A program made the translations under genes and the position numbers. From assembly GCA_030613745.1 (NCBI GenBank), contig JAUWLK010000075.1, positions 1-10,291 of the forward strand: a stretch of DNA of 10,291 nucleotides, in the 5' to 3' direction. Each line of letters begins with the position of its first letter. Position 1 is the first letter of the stretch. The DNA is from Flavobacteriaceae bacterium. Its GTDB lineage: Bacteria > Bacteroidota > Bacteroidia > Flavobacteriales > Flavobacteriaceae. Below, in pieces: positions 1 through 7,252 of this stretch. A model generated the notes under the pieces. It worked only from the letters and a program-made list of their open reading frames with translations, was not told where the DNA came from and did no database searches.

Positions 1-9
1 AAAATTGTC

Positions 10-17
10 TATATTTG
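10..17 (+). promoter_or_regulatory. Bacteroidota-type -7 box of the tRNA-Leu promoter
   Basis: The octamer TATATTTG matches the Bacteroidota housekeeping -7 consensus TAnnTTTG exactly. It ends 11 bases before the first base of the tRNA, so transcription would start a few bases upstream of the mature 5' end. The -33 element would fall outside the window and cannot be checked. Confidence 0.6.
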
Positions 18-28
18 CAAACCCAAAT

Positions 29-110
29 GCGGGCGTGGTGAAATTGGTAGACACGCTAGATTTAGGATCTAGTGCCTCACGGTGTGAAGGTTCGAGTCCT
101 TTCGCCCGCA
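29..110 (+). tRNA. tRNA-Leu, anticodon UAG
   Basis: This 82-base gene folds into a class II (long variable arm) cloverleaf. The acceptor stem pairs GCGGGCG (29-35) with CGCCCGC (103-109), and the discriminator base is A110, as expected for leucine. The anticodon stem is CTAGA/TCTAG around the loop TTTAGGA (61-67), giving anticodon TAG at 63-65, which reads CUA and other CUN codons. A G-rich variable arm (around 72-86) is followed by the T arm with the TTCGAGT loop. The 3' CCA is not encoded (the next bases are CAA), so it would be added after transcription. Isolated tRNA genes like this are common landing sites for integrative elements, which fits the recombinase debris just downstream. Confidence 0.96.
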
Positions 111-120
111 CAAATAAAAC

Positions 121-161
121 GACTTAAAATTCTGTAGAACAGCAGTTTTAGGTCTTTTTTT
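121..161 (+). terminator. Rho-independent terminator of the tRNA-Leu gene
   Basis: GACTTAAAA (121-129) pairs with TTTTAGGTC (146-154) with one G-U pair. A small inner CTG/CAG pairing sits at 132-134 and 140-142. The stem is followed directly by a run of seven T at 155-161. The position 11 bases after the tRNA fits termination of the tRNA transcript. Confidence 0.75.
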
Positions 162-308
162 GTTGCGGATTCCCCTGTTATTAACCCTGTTTTAAATTCT
201 AATAAACACAAACCCTTTCTTAAAACCATAGAATTCTCATATGACTAGACAATCTGGGCATGGAATCAATGGTGGACGGTTAGCCTAATCAAGTTTTAAA
301 AAAATTAT

Positions 309-563
309 AGTGTCCTGGCAATGTGGCAGAAATGGAGTGAGTGAATATTAGAAAGCGTCAACTTGAAGAGATTGCTATTGCGAAAGCAATAGTAACCTAT
401 AAAGGCCATGTAAGAGGGTCAAAAGAGCCTAATAAAATGGTCCTAACTAAATATAGATATAGTTATTAAAGAATTGAAAAATGGGACTAGTTTAAGAAGA
501 ATTGCAAAATTAGAGGATGTCTAACTAGGTGCCGTTCAGAAGGTAAGAAATCTTCTCAAAGTT
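309..563 (+). pseudogene. Decayed serine recombinase (resolvase/invertase), C-terminal part
   Basis: Three reading frames stitched together recover the end of a serine site-specific recombinase. From 326 the frame reads AEME, stop, VNIRKRQLEEIAIAKA, then YKGHVRGSKEPNK, which resembles the long helix and linker of the family (AEFER..I.ERQ.EGIAIAKA..YKGR). The frame shifts near 452-455 and continues as DIVIKELKNGTSLRRIAKL, stop at 522-524, then LGAVQKVRNLLK. This matches the C-terminal helix-turn-helix (VKELK.G.SLRKIAK.TGVS..TVQKV). A one-base loss near 324 joins an upstream SVLAM stretch. No catalytic serine domain is recognisable; a possible LDNLG (compare LDRLGRS) near 245-260 is too weak to count. 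The gene is dead and marks past mobile DNA next to the tRNA. Recognition is from family memory, not a search. Confidence 0.72.
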
Positions 564-704
564 TCTACAGCTTCTAACATTGGATTAGAGCTATTTGGTA
601 TTCTATGCGTTATTTATGAATTAGTTTTTGGAACTATAGCTGAGGAGGTAATGGGTTTAATTTATTAAATCAAATTCAATTACTTTTTTTGGTCTGTTTT
701 TTAT

Positions 705-878
705 TCTGCTCAAAAAAATATTGAATACTGCTCAAAACTATTAATAATGAGCAGAATTTTCATGAATTTTGAGCAGTATTTTAAGACCACAATTGTTCAA
801 ACTGCTCAAAAAGACATCGAATACTGCTCAAAACTATTAATAATGAGCAGTATTTTCATGAATTTTGAGCAGTATTTT
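705..878. repeat. Two tandem 96-bp-period copies of a symmetric CTGCTCA heptamer array (candidate operator)
   Basis: The heptamer CTGCTCA or its reverse complement TGAGCAG occurs eight times: forward at 706, 728, 802 and 824, reverse at 748, 770, 844 and 866 (start positions). The order is ++-- ++--. Each half has spacings of 22, 20 and 22 bases and is exactly symmetric, about positions 741 and 837. Every site in copy 2 lies exactly 96 bases from its partner in copy 1. A core of 60 bases (723-782 versus 819-878) is identical except for one base (A755 versus T851). The outer sites extend to a perfect 14-bp inverted repeat, AATACTGCTCAAAA with TTTTGAGCAGTATT (724-737/767-780 and 820-833/863-876). 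Spacing near two helical turns puts all sites on one DNA face, as expected for cooperative binding by a dimeric or tetrameric regulator. The array ends just before the promoter of the Fic gene, so autoregulation by its N-terminal winged helix is the likeliest role (inference). Confidence 0.85.
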
Positions 879-880
879 CC

Positions 881-888
881 TATATTTG
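881..888 (+). promoter_or_regulatory. -7 box of the Fic gene promoter
   Basis: TATATTTG matches the TAnnTTTG consensus. It lies 38 bases before the Fic start codon and 8 bases after the last heptamer of the array. No good -33 TTG is seen at the usual distance. The -33 region would fall inside the final two heptamers (844-872), so a protein bound there should block the promoter. Confidence 0.5.
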
Positions 889-926
889 TACACAATAAAG
901 AAGTATCAGATAAATAAATTAAAAAT

Positions 927-1988
927 ATGCTAAACAAGAAACAATGGGCAATTATTGATTTTGTACGAACAAATCAGCCAGTAAATAGACCGACTATCTA
1001 CAATGGCGTAAAAGTAAAAATGGGAGATAGCACCATAAGGCGGCTCTTGTTAGAAATGACCCCAGAATTAATAAAAACCACTGGTGAAGGGAAAGCAAGA
1101 ACATATTCCATTTCTGATGCTTACGAATTGTTTGTTCCAGTCGACCTTGAAGCATATTACAATTTGCTTCCAGAGGAGCGTAATGCGAAGAAGTCTTTTA
1201 ATCTTGACTTGATTCCCAAAGTGTTGAGTAAAGCCAAACTGTTCACCAAAGAAGAAATGGAACACTTAAATGCATTGCATGATAAGTATACTAAAAACAT
1301 AGCTCCTCTATCCAAAAGCGAATATAAAAAGGAATTAGAAATCTTGGCAATAGATTTGTCATGGAAATCAGGTGAGATAGAAGGTAACACTTATACTTTA
1401 CTTGAAACAGAAGTATTGTTAAAGTATCAGGAACTTGCTGAAGGTAAGAAGCAGGATGATGCTATAATGCTTCTTAACCATAAGGATGCTATAGATTTCA
1501 TTATTGCTGAGCCAGATTATTTAAAACCATTGATAATTAGCCGAATTGAAGATATACATTCTCTTCTAATTAAAAATTTAGGCGTTGAAAGAAACATCCG
1601 AAATCGTGGAGTTGGAGTTGGTGCTACGGATTACAAACCATTAAGTATACACCAGCAAATCGTAGATGTCATGCAGCAAATGTGTGACTTAGTGAACGCC
1701 AGAGACAACGTATTTGAAAAAGCACTGTTGTTGTTAGTCTTAATGTCATACATTCAGGCATTTAGTGATGGTAATAAGCGTACTGCTCGCATTATAAGCA
1801 ATGCCATTCTTATGGAATATAGCTATTGTCCATTGTCCTACAGAAGTGTAAAAGCTTCTGATTACAAAAAAGCGATGCTGCTCTTTTACGAGCAAAACAA
1901 TCTTACTGAATTTAAAAAGATATTTATGAGTCAGTACGAATACGCTGTAAACAAGTACTTCAATTTGGAACCAGAAGTGACGGAGTAA
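927..1988 (+). CDS. Winged-helix / Fic-domain protein with His-to-Gln in the Fic motif
   Basis: This 353-residue protein has an N-terminal winged-helix DNA-binding segment (about 5-62, with TIRRLLLEM and the wing GEGKARTYSI) and a Fic domain (about 110-345). Fic enzymes transfer AMP or related groups from nucleotides to hydroxyls of target proteins. The class II inhibitory motif is present as S148-G-E-I-E152-G153-N. A flap-like GVGVGATDYKPLS stretch (228-240) precedes the active-site motif. That motif reads Q277-A-F-S-D-G-N-K-R-T-A-R288 where the canonical form is H-x-F-x-(D/E)-G-N-(G/K)-R. The phosphate-binding G-N-K-R and the acidic residue are kept, but the base His is Gln (CAG, 1755-1757). 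Activity may therefore be lost, altered or purely regulatory. ATG 927 is chosen because it sits 38 bases behind the promoter and the winged helix begins at once. GC is higher (35-40% in two 60-base lines counted) than in the sigma/FecR genes (18-32%). No partner toxin or antitoxin gene adjoins it. Confidence 0.88.
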   Translation: MLNKKQWAIIDFVRTNQPVNRPTIYNGVKVKMGDSTIRRLLLEMTPELIKTTGEGKARTYSISDAYELFVPVDLEAYYNLLPEERNAKKSFNLDLIPKVLSKAKLFTKEEMEHLNALHDKYTKNIAPLSKSEYKKELEILAIDLSWKSGEIEGNTYTLLETEVLLKYQELAEGKKQDDAIMLLNHKDAIDFIIAEPDYLKPLIISRIEDIHSLLIKNLGVERNIRNRGVGVGATDYKPLSIHQQIVDVMQQMCDLVNARDNVFEKALLLLVLMSYIQAFSDGNKRTARIISNAILMEYSYCPLSYRSVKASDYKKAMLLFYEQNNLTEFKKIFMSQYEYAVNKYFNLEPEVTE

Positions 1989-2358
1989 AGAACATTAATT
2001 TTATTCTCTGATAATTATCATATTTACAGCATAATACAATTGTTAGGTTTGTATATATTCAATGTGATAAGAAATTTATATGTATCATTATATCTATTCC
2101 TATATAAGCATTCAACCTAAGATGACATATCTGAACAGAAATTGAATAATATGAAAAAAGGTGAAACTAATTACACAATTTTAGACAGAAAATTTTATAC
2201 AACTTATTTTGTTGATATACAAGTGTTTATTTAGTTATGAAAGCGCCTGTTTTAGTTATTATAAATAATATAATTATGTAGTTTTATTTTTCTGAAAATT
2301 TATAAAGTTTTCCTTATTTTATTTCAATTTATTTAATTAAAAAGGAGGGATTAGTTAT
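1989..2358. other. AT-rich intergenic region without a supported gene
   Basis: This 370-base gap separates the Fic gene from the end of the convergent sigma factor gene. It has many stops in all frames. The only ATG-led frame of note is a 27-codon one at 2151-2234, with no recognisable motif. A TTTAGTTAT word occurs twice around 2229-2260. No clear terminator hairpin with a T-run was found for either flanking gene. Confidence 0.6.
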
Positions 2359-2907
2359 CTAACTTAAAACTATTTTCCTAATTAAGGAATATGCTTTAGT
2401 TATATGACCTTCAACAGATTTAATTGATACATTTAAGTATTCAGCAACCTCAATATTGGTTAGACCCTCTTTTTTACTCAATAAAAATATTTGTTTACAT
2501 TTTGGCGGCAAATTATGAACAGCAATCATTACAGATTTAATCAATTTTTGAATTGAATCTTCGTCCTTTTCATCCGTTAAGTTATTCAAAGCTTCAATAT
2601 ACTTTTTCTCCAAAATCATAACAGATTGTCGTTTTCTATATTGATCAATAAATTCGTTATACACTAATTTGTATAAAAAATTTTTAATTGAAAAATTTTC
2701 TCTTAAATTTTTTCGACGCTCCCAAACTTTGATAAAAACGTTTTGTACAATATCTTCTGCCATAGCATGATCGTTCACTAAACTATTGGCATAAATACAT
2801 AATTTATGATTGAAATAATTTACCAAAAATGAATAGGCCTTTTTATCACCATTTTTTAAATGACTAATTAGCTTATTATTATTATTATTATGAAAATTTT
2901 TCTCCAT
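2359..2907 (-). CDS. ECF RNA polymerase sigma factor, FecI-like
   Basis: This 182-residue protein has the size and two-domain layout of extracytoplasmic-function sigma factors. Region 2 spans about 24-93, with the typical AEDIVQNVFIKVWERR (50-65) and a helix ending DQYRKR (88-93) that binds the -10 DNA. Region 4 spans about 125-180, with LPPKCKQIFLLSKKEGL and a helix-turn-helix NIEVAEYLNVSIKSVEGHITKA (151-172) for the -35 element. It would direct core RNA polymerase to the SusCD locus when its anti-sigma partner is signalled. The partner is the divergent FecR gene 105 bases away. Residues 7-11 are five asparagines encoded by a pure AAT repeat. ATG 2907 gives the usual short N-terminal tail before region 2. 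Function is firm by family; the actual target promoters are inferred. Confidence 0.93.
   Translation of the reverse strand: MEKNFHNNNNNKLISHLKNGDKKAYSFLVNYFNHKLCIYANSLVNDHAMAEDIVQNVFIKVWERRKNLRENFSIKNFLYKLVYNEFIDQYRKRQSVMILEKKYIEALNNLTDEKDEDSIQKLIKSVMIAVHNLPPKCKQIFLLSKKEGLTNIEVAEYLNVSIKSVEGHITKAYSLIRKIVLS
2873..2891 (-). repeat. Short trinucleotide repeat encoding Asn5 in the sigma factor
   Basis: Five consecutive ATT units (AAT on the coding strand) encode N7-N11 of the sigma factor. Gain or loss of units would lengthen or shorten the disordered N-terminus without shifting the frame. Confidence 0.6.
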
Positions 2908-2932
2908 AAATTGAAGTTGTTACTAAAAGAAT

Positions 2933-2940
2933 CAAAATTA
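2933..2940 (-). promoter_or_regulatory. Candidate -7 box for the sigma factor gene
   Basis: On the minus strand this reads TAATTTTG, matching TAnnTTTG, and ends 25 bases before the sigma start codon. No TTG-like -33 element is visible upstream, and the region is so AT-rich that a chance match is possible. Confidence 0.35.
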
Positions 2941-2975
2941 TTATTTAAATATTAAAAAAAAAAGTGAAAAATATA

Positions 2976-3000
2976 AGGGTTAATTAAAATGACTTCGTAA
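2976..3000 (+). promoter_or_regulatory. Candidate ECF-type promoter upstream of the FecR gene
   Basis: AGGGT (2976-2980) is followed after 15 bases by CGTAA (2996-3000), in the divergent 105-base gap. An A/T block, then GGGT, a spacer of about 15-16 bases and CGT resembles ECF (FecI-like) promoters as I remember them in Bacteroidota anti-sigma/SusCD loci. No housekeeping TAnnTTTG box is seen on this strand here. The call rests on a single instance. Confidence 0.3.
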
Positions 3001-3012
3001 TAAGTGTAGATT

Positions 3013-4209
3013 ATGATTATTATGAAGTTACCTAAAATAGAAAAATTAATTATAAAATACGTTACTAATTCTATAACTGCTGCTGAATTAGATGAATTAT
3101 CTATTTGGCTAAAAGAACCTGAGAATGAACAAGTATTTTATGAATATGTAAAAGTAAATTATGCGATTGATTATAATATGATTCAATTCGATATAAATAA
3201 AACAGAAAAGGTACTCCTTAAAAAAATTAGAGAGGACAGCAATGTGCTTTATAGAATACGTATTCGATCTGTATTTAAATATGTTGCAATATTCATAAGT
3301 ATTATTGGAATCACATTTTTCTTTCAAAATGGAGATGATACAATTCAAGAATTAAAAATAAGCGATGAAGCTATTACAATTAAATTAGATAATGGCAATA
3401 TTGAAGTAATAACAACTACTGGAGAAAAAAGAATTCTTGATAAAAAAGGAAGAATAGTTGGAATTCAAAAAGGAATCGAATTAAATTATCAAAATAAAAA
3501 TAATTCACAAACACCTTTACCTTCTTTGTTTAGTAATAAAAAGGAAAAATTAGCTTACAATGAATTAACCGTTCCTTATGGGAAGAAGTTTCAAATCGTT
3601 CTTTCAGATGGTACTGAAGTTTTTTTGAATGCTGGCACATCATTCAAGTACCCTGTAAAATTTATTAACGGTACAAAAAGACAAGTATATTTATTAAGTG
3701 GAGAAGCTTATTTTGATGTAACTAAAGACACAAATGATCCATTCATTGTAAATACTAATGAAATGTGTATTAGAGTTCTTGGAACAGAATTTAATGTTTC
3801 TTCTTATCCAGAGGATCCCACCATTAGTACAGTGTTAGTTGAAGGATATGTAAGTTTGTTTGGTAAGAATGAAGTCTATAATGATGATGAAACTTCACTT
3901 TTAAAATCTGGTCAAATGGCTAATTGGAATAAGTCAAATAAAGAAATTTCAATAAACATAGTAGATACTAGTATATACACAAGTTGGAAAAATGGTAAGC
4001 TTATTTTTAAAAATTTACAATTCAAAAATATTGTTAAAAAATTGGAAAGGCATTATAATGTATCCATAATAAATAATAACAAGAAACTTGGTGAACAATA
4101 TTACAATGCTACTTTTGATATAGAGACCATTGAACAAGTTTTAAAATCTTTTAATAAAAGTTTTGAAATTATGTATACTATTGAGAATAATAAAATAATA
4201 ATTAACTAA
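3013..4209 (+). CDS. FecR-type anti-sigma factor (inner membrane)
   Basis: This 398-residue protein is a FecR-family sigma regulator. A cytoplasmic N-terminal part (1-85) would hold the sigma factor. One membrane helix lies at about 87-105 (VFKYVAIFISIIGITFFFQ). The periplasmic FecR domain spans about 183-283, with the characteristic VPYGKKFQIVLSDGTEVFLN, then LLSGEAYFDVTKD and VLGTEFNVSSY. A C-terminal DUF4974-like module (about 326-398) follows, starting LIFKNLQFKNIVKKLERHY. It receives the signal from the STN domain of the SusC receptor downstream and passes it to the sigma factor encoded divergently upstream. A second in-frame ATG at 3022 (MKLPKIEKLI) is an equally plausible start. The gene is intact and very AT-rich. 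The divergent placement of sigma and anti-sigma is less usual than the tandem FecI-FecR order. Confidence 0.93.
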   Translation: MIIMKLPKIEKLIIKYVTNSITAAELDELSIWLKEPENEQVFYEYVKVNYAIDYNMIQFDINKTEKVLLKKIREDSNVLYRIRIRSVFKYVAIFISIIGITFFFQNGDDTIQELKISDEAITIKLDNGNIEVITTTGEKRILDKKGRIVGIQKGIELNYQNKNNSQTPLPSLFSNKKEKLAYNELTVPYGKKFQIVLSDGTEVFLNAGTSFKYPVKFINGTKRQVYLLSGEAYFDVTKDTNDPFIVNTNEMCIRVLGTEFNVSSYPEDPTISTVLVEGYVSLFGKNEVYNDDETSLLKSGQMANWNKSNKEISINIVDTSIYTSWKNGKLIFKNLQFKNIVKKLERHYNVSIINNNKKLGEQYYNATFDIETIEQVLKSFNKSFEIMYTIENNKIIIN

Positions 4210-4268
4210 AACCAATTTAAACTATGACATAAAAACCTAAAAGCAAACTAACTACCCTCTATAAAAAA

Positions 4269-4296
4269 ATTGGAAGATGGGTCAACACCTTCCAAT
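4269..4296. other. Hairpin in the FecR-SusC leader
   Basis: ATTGGAAG (4269-4276) pairs perfectly with CTTCCAAT (4289-4296), and TG/CA can extend the stem past one mismatch. On the plus strand it is followed by AATAATAATAG rather than a T-run, so it is not a standard terminator there; on the minus strand a seven-T run follows it. It lies in the 136-base leader before the SusC start and could act as an RNA stability or attenuation element that sets FecR against SusCD levels (inference). I recall similar GGAAG/CTTCC hairpins at this place in related loci, but could not check. Confidence 0.5.
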
Positions 4297-6526
4297 AATA
4301 ATAGAGTGAGTAAATTTATTAATCACTTAAAATAATCGCAAAAGTATGAAAAATCTTATTAAGAGTAGGAGTACACTTCTATTCGCTCTAAAATTTGACT
4401 TAAAAATGAAATTAACAACATTTTTACTGTTCATTGCACTATTTAATGTTCAAGCTAATAACTATGCTCAAAATACAAAGATTACTTTAGATCTTGAGAA
4501 TGTTACTTTAGAAATAGTATTAAATGAAATAGAATCTTTAACAGAATTCAAATTTCTTTTTAATAGAAAAGATATCGATGTTAATAAAATTATTTCAGTT
4601 AAGGTAAAAAAAGAAAAAGTTAAAAATATTTTAGACGATTTGTTCTTAACTATGCCTGTATCTTATGAAGTACTAGATAAACAAATCATTTTAAAATCAG
4701 ATAATAGAAAAAAAATAATTCCATTACCTGTCATAAAAGAGAAGGAACAACAAAAAGAAATTACAGGAACAGTTACTGATAATGATGGATTTCCTTTACC
4801 TGGTGCTGCTATTCTTGTAAAAGGAACCGATAATGGTACAACCACAGATTTTGATGGAAAATATAGCATAACTGTTTCAGAGAATGCTACAATATTGGTG
4901 GTATCGTTTATGGGTTTTGGAACTCAAGAAATTGAGATTAATGATCAAAATGTAATCAACATTAAATTACTATCAGAAACATCTTCTTTAGATGAAGTAA
5001 TTGTTACTGGATATACTTCAGAGCGAAAGAGTGACCTTACAGGAGCTGTTGCTATTGTTAATCTTGATGAAGTTGTAACTCAGCCAGTAGCCGATGTAAA
5101 TAGTATGTTACAAGGTAGAGTTGCCGGTGTTAATGTTATGAGTTCAGGTTCACCTGGAGATGTAACTACTCTTAGAATTAGAGGTTTTAGTACGATTAGA
5201 AATAATGACCCTCTGTACGTGATTGATGGTGTTCCTACAACTACCGGGTTAAGTTTGATTAATCCAAATGATATTGAGTCATTACAAGTATTAAAAGATG
5301 CATCATCCTCAAGTATTTATGGTTCAAGAGCAGCAAATGGTGTTGTTATTATTACAACTAAAAAAGGTAAAGCAGGTGAGCCTAAATTTTCTTTTGATAT
5401 GTATTTAGGTAGTCAAAACGTTTCCAATTTACCAAGTATGTTAGATGCTCAAGAATATGGCGACGTATATTGGCAAGCTTATCAAAATGATGGTATTACT
5501 CCATCACATGCTATTTATGGAAATGGAGTTTCTCCTATAATACCTGCTTTTTTAGATGCAGAAAACACCATTCCTTCAGCTAATACCAAATGGGTTGAAG
5601 AAATTTTTAACCCTGCACTTATTCAATCTTATAATTTAAATTTCTCTCAAGGAAATGAAAAATCACATTCTTTGTTCTCTTTAAATTATTTTGATCAGGA
5701 AGGTATATTAAAATATACAAATTTTAATCGAATTACAGCTCGTCTTAATTCAGACTACAAATTATTTGATGATAAAGTTACTGTTGGAGAAAATTTAACT
5801 GTGGCCTTTTCGAATTCTGTAGGAACAAGTACAAATTCTTTGTTAGGAAATGTTGTTTACGATGCATTCCGTATGCCAAGTATCGCGCCAATATATGATA
5901 TAAATGGAGAGTTTACAGGATATCCACCATCTGATGTGCAAAACCCTTTAGGGAACATATACCGTAACAAAGATAATGAGAGAAATAATGTAAAGATTTT
6001 TGGTAACTTATTTGCCGAAATTCAACTAATTGAAGACTTAAAATTCAAAACAAATTTTGGTGTTAATTACACTACTTTTAAAAGTGAAAATTTTAACCCT
6101 ACTTATGTAGAACCTAATGCTCATAGAGCAATAAATGATTTATCTATTGTAAATGAGATAAAATTTGATTGGGTCTGGTCTAATACATTAAATTATACAA
6201 AAACATTCAATGATAAGCACAATTTGAATGTATTAGTAGGTTTAGAAAGTATTTCGAATGTATTTGAATATACAACTGCTTCAATACAAGATTTACCGAC
6301 AAATGAACTTAATATTAGAGTATTAAATGCAGGAGATCAAGGCACACAAACTAACACAGGTGATAAAATAGAATTTACCTTGTTTTCTTATTTTGGGAAA
6401 ATAAATTATAATTATGATAATAAATATTTATTTTCAGCTACTTTAAGAAGAGATGGAACTTCTAAATTGTTAGACAATCGTTGGGGTACTTTTCCTGCAC
6501 TATCTGCAGGGTGGAGAATTTCAGAA

Positions 6527-6529
6527 TAA
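6527..6529 (+). other. Premature TAA in the SusC barrel
   Basis: The TAA stands between GWRISE and DFFKKEG in one continuous frame. That stretch is usually W-R-(I/V)-S-(E/N)-E-x-F-(F/M) in SusC proteins, so a Glu codon mutated to TAA is the simplest reading. TAA is not a known selenocysteine or pyrrolysine codon, so recoding is unlikely. Confidence 0.85.
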
Positions 6530-7216
6530 GATTTCTTTAAAAAAGAAGGTGCATTATCTAATTTAAAATTAAGGCTAGGTTGGGGAAAAACAGGAAATCA
6601 AGATATACCTGCTTATCAAACTGTTTCAGGATTTAGTAGCAATCCTTATTATTCCAATTATGCAATTGATGGATCTCAAACAAGTACACAAACTGGATAT
6701 ACTTTATCAAGAATTGCAAATCCAGATTTGAAATGGGAGACAACAACACAATCAAATATTGGATTAGAATTCGGATTTTTGAATAATTCATTAAATATTA
6801 CAGCAGATTATTTTATTAAAAATACAGAAGATTTATTATTATTTCAAACACTTGCGCCTGATGTGGGTATTACCAATAGAGGGCAATGGAATAATGTAGG
6901 TGAAATGGAAAACAAAGGTTTTGAGTTTGATATAAATTATCAAAGCGATCGTACTAAAGATTTCAATTTTAACATAGGTTTAAACTTTGCGATAATTGAT
7001 AATAAATTACTTTCTTTAGGAGAGGGAATTGATTTTATTGAAACAGACCCAGCAGTTTTGCATAGTGTTAATTTTGATCAATCAACTTCTAGAACAGCAG
7101 TAGGACAGCCGATAGCTTCTTTTTATGGTCATGTGGTTGATGGAATATTTCAAACTGATGCAGATGCAGCATCCAGTATTCAACCCAATGCACAAGCAGG
7201 AGATTTTATTTTTAAA

Positions 7217-7252
7217 GATTTAAACGGAGATGGAGTAATTGATGCTGAAGAT
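7217..7252 (+). other. EF-hand-like Asp-rich loop encoded in the SusC barrel part
   Basis: The encoded peptide DLNGDGVIDAED has the D-x-N-x-D-x-x-x-D/E-x-x-(D/E) pattern of a calcium-binding loop. FKDLNGDGVID-like stretches recur in SusC proteins, so this is a normal family feature, probably in an extracellular loop. Confidence 0.5.

Noticed and set aside
29..110. Repeat of the tRNA 3' end elsewhere in the window as an attachment site
   Set aside because: No second copy of the tRNA 3' end was seen by eye in this window; any distal site would lie outside it.
241..308. Upstream extension of the recombinase remnant (LDNLG resembling LDRLGRS)
   Set aside because: Only a five-residue resemblance with stops around it; not enough to extend the pseudogene.
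641..668. A strong GAGGAGGT sequence just before ATG at 651
   Set aside because: The frame closes after five codons (MGLIY), and Bacteroidota genes rarely rely on Shine-Dalgarno sequences. Probably chance or debris of the decayed element.
705..878. Possible CRISPR array
   Set aside because: Only two 96-base-period copies, with internal dyad symmetry and no distinct spacers; better read as operator sites.
2151..2234. 27-codon ORF on the plus strand in the gap after the Fic gene
   Set aside because: No recognisable motif, no promoter match, and such short frames are expected by chance in AT-rich DNA.
6527..6529. Programmed stop-codon readthrough in SusC
   Set aside because: The codon is TAA, not the TGA or TAG used for selenocysteine or pyrrolysine, and no adjacent recoding structure was seen.
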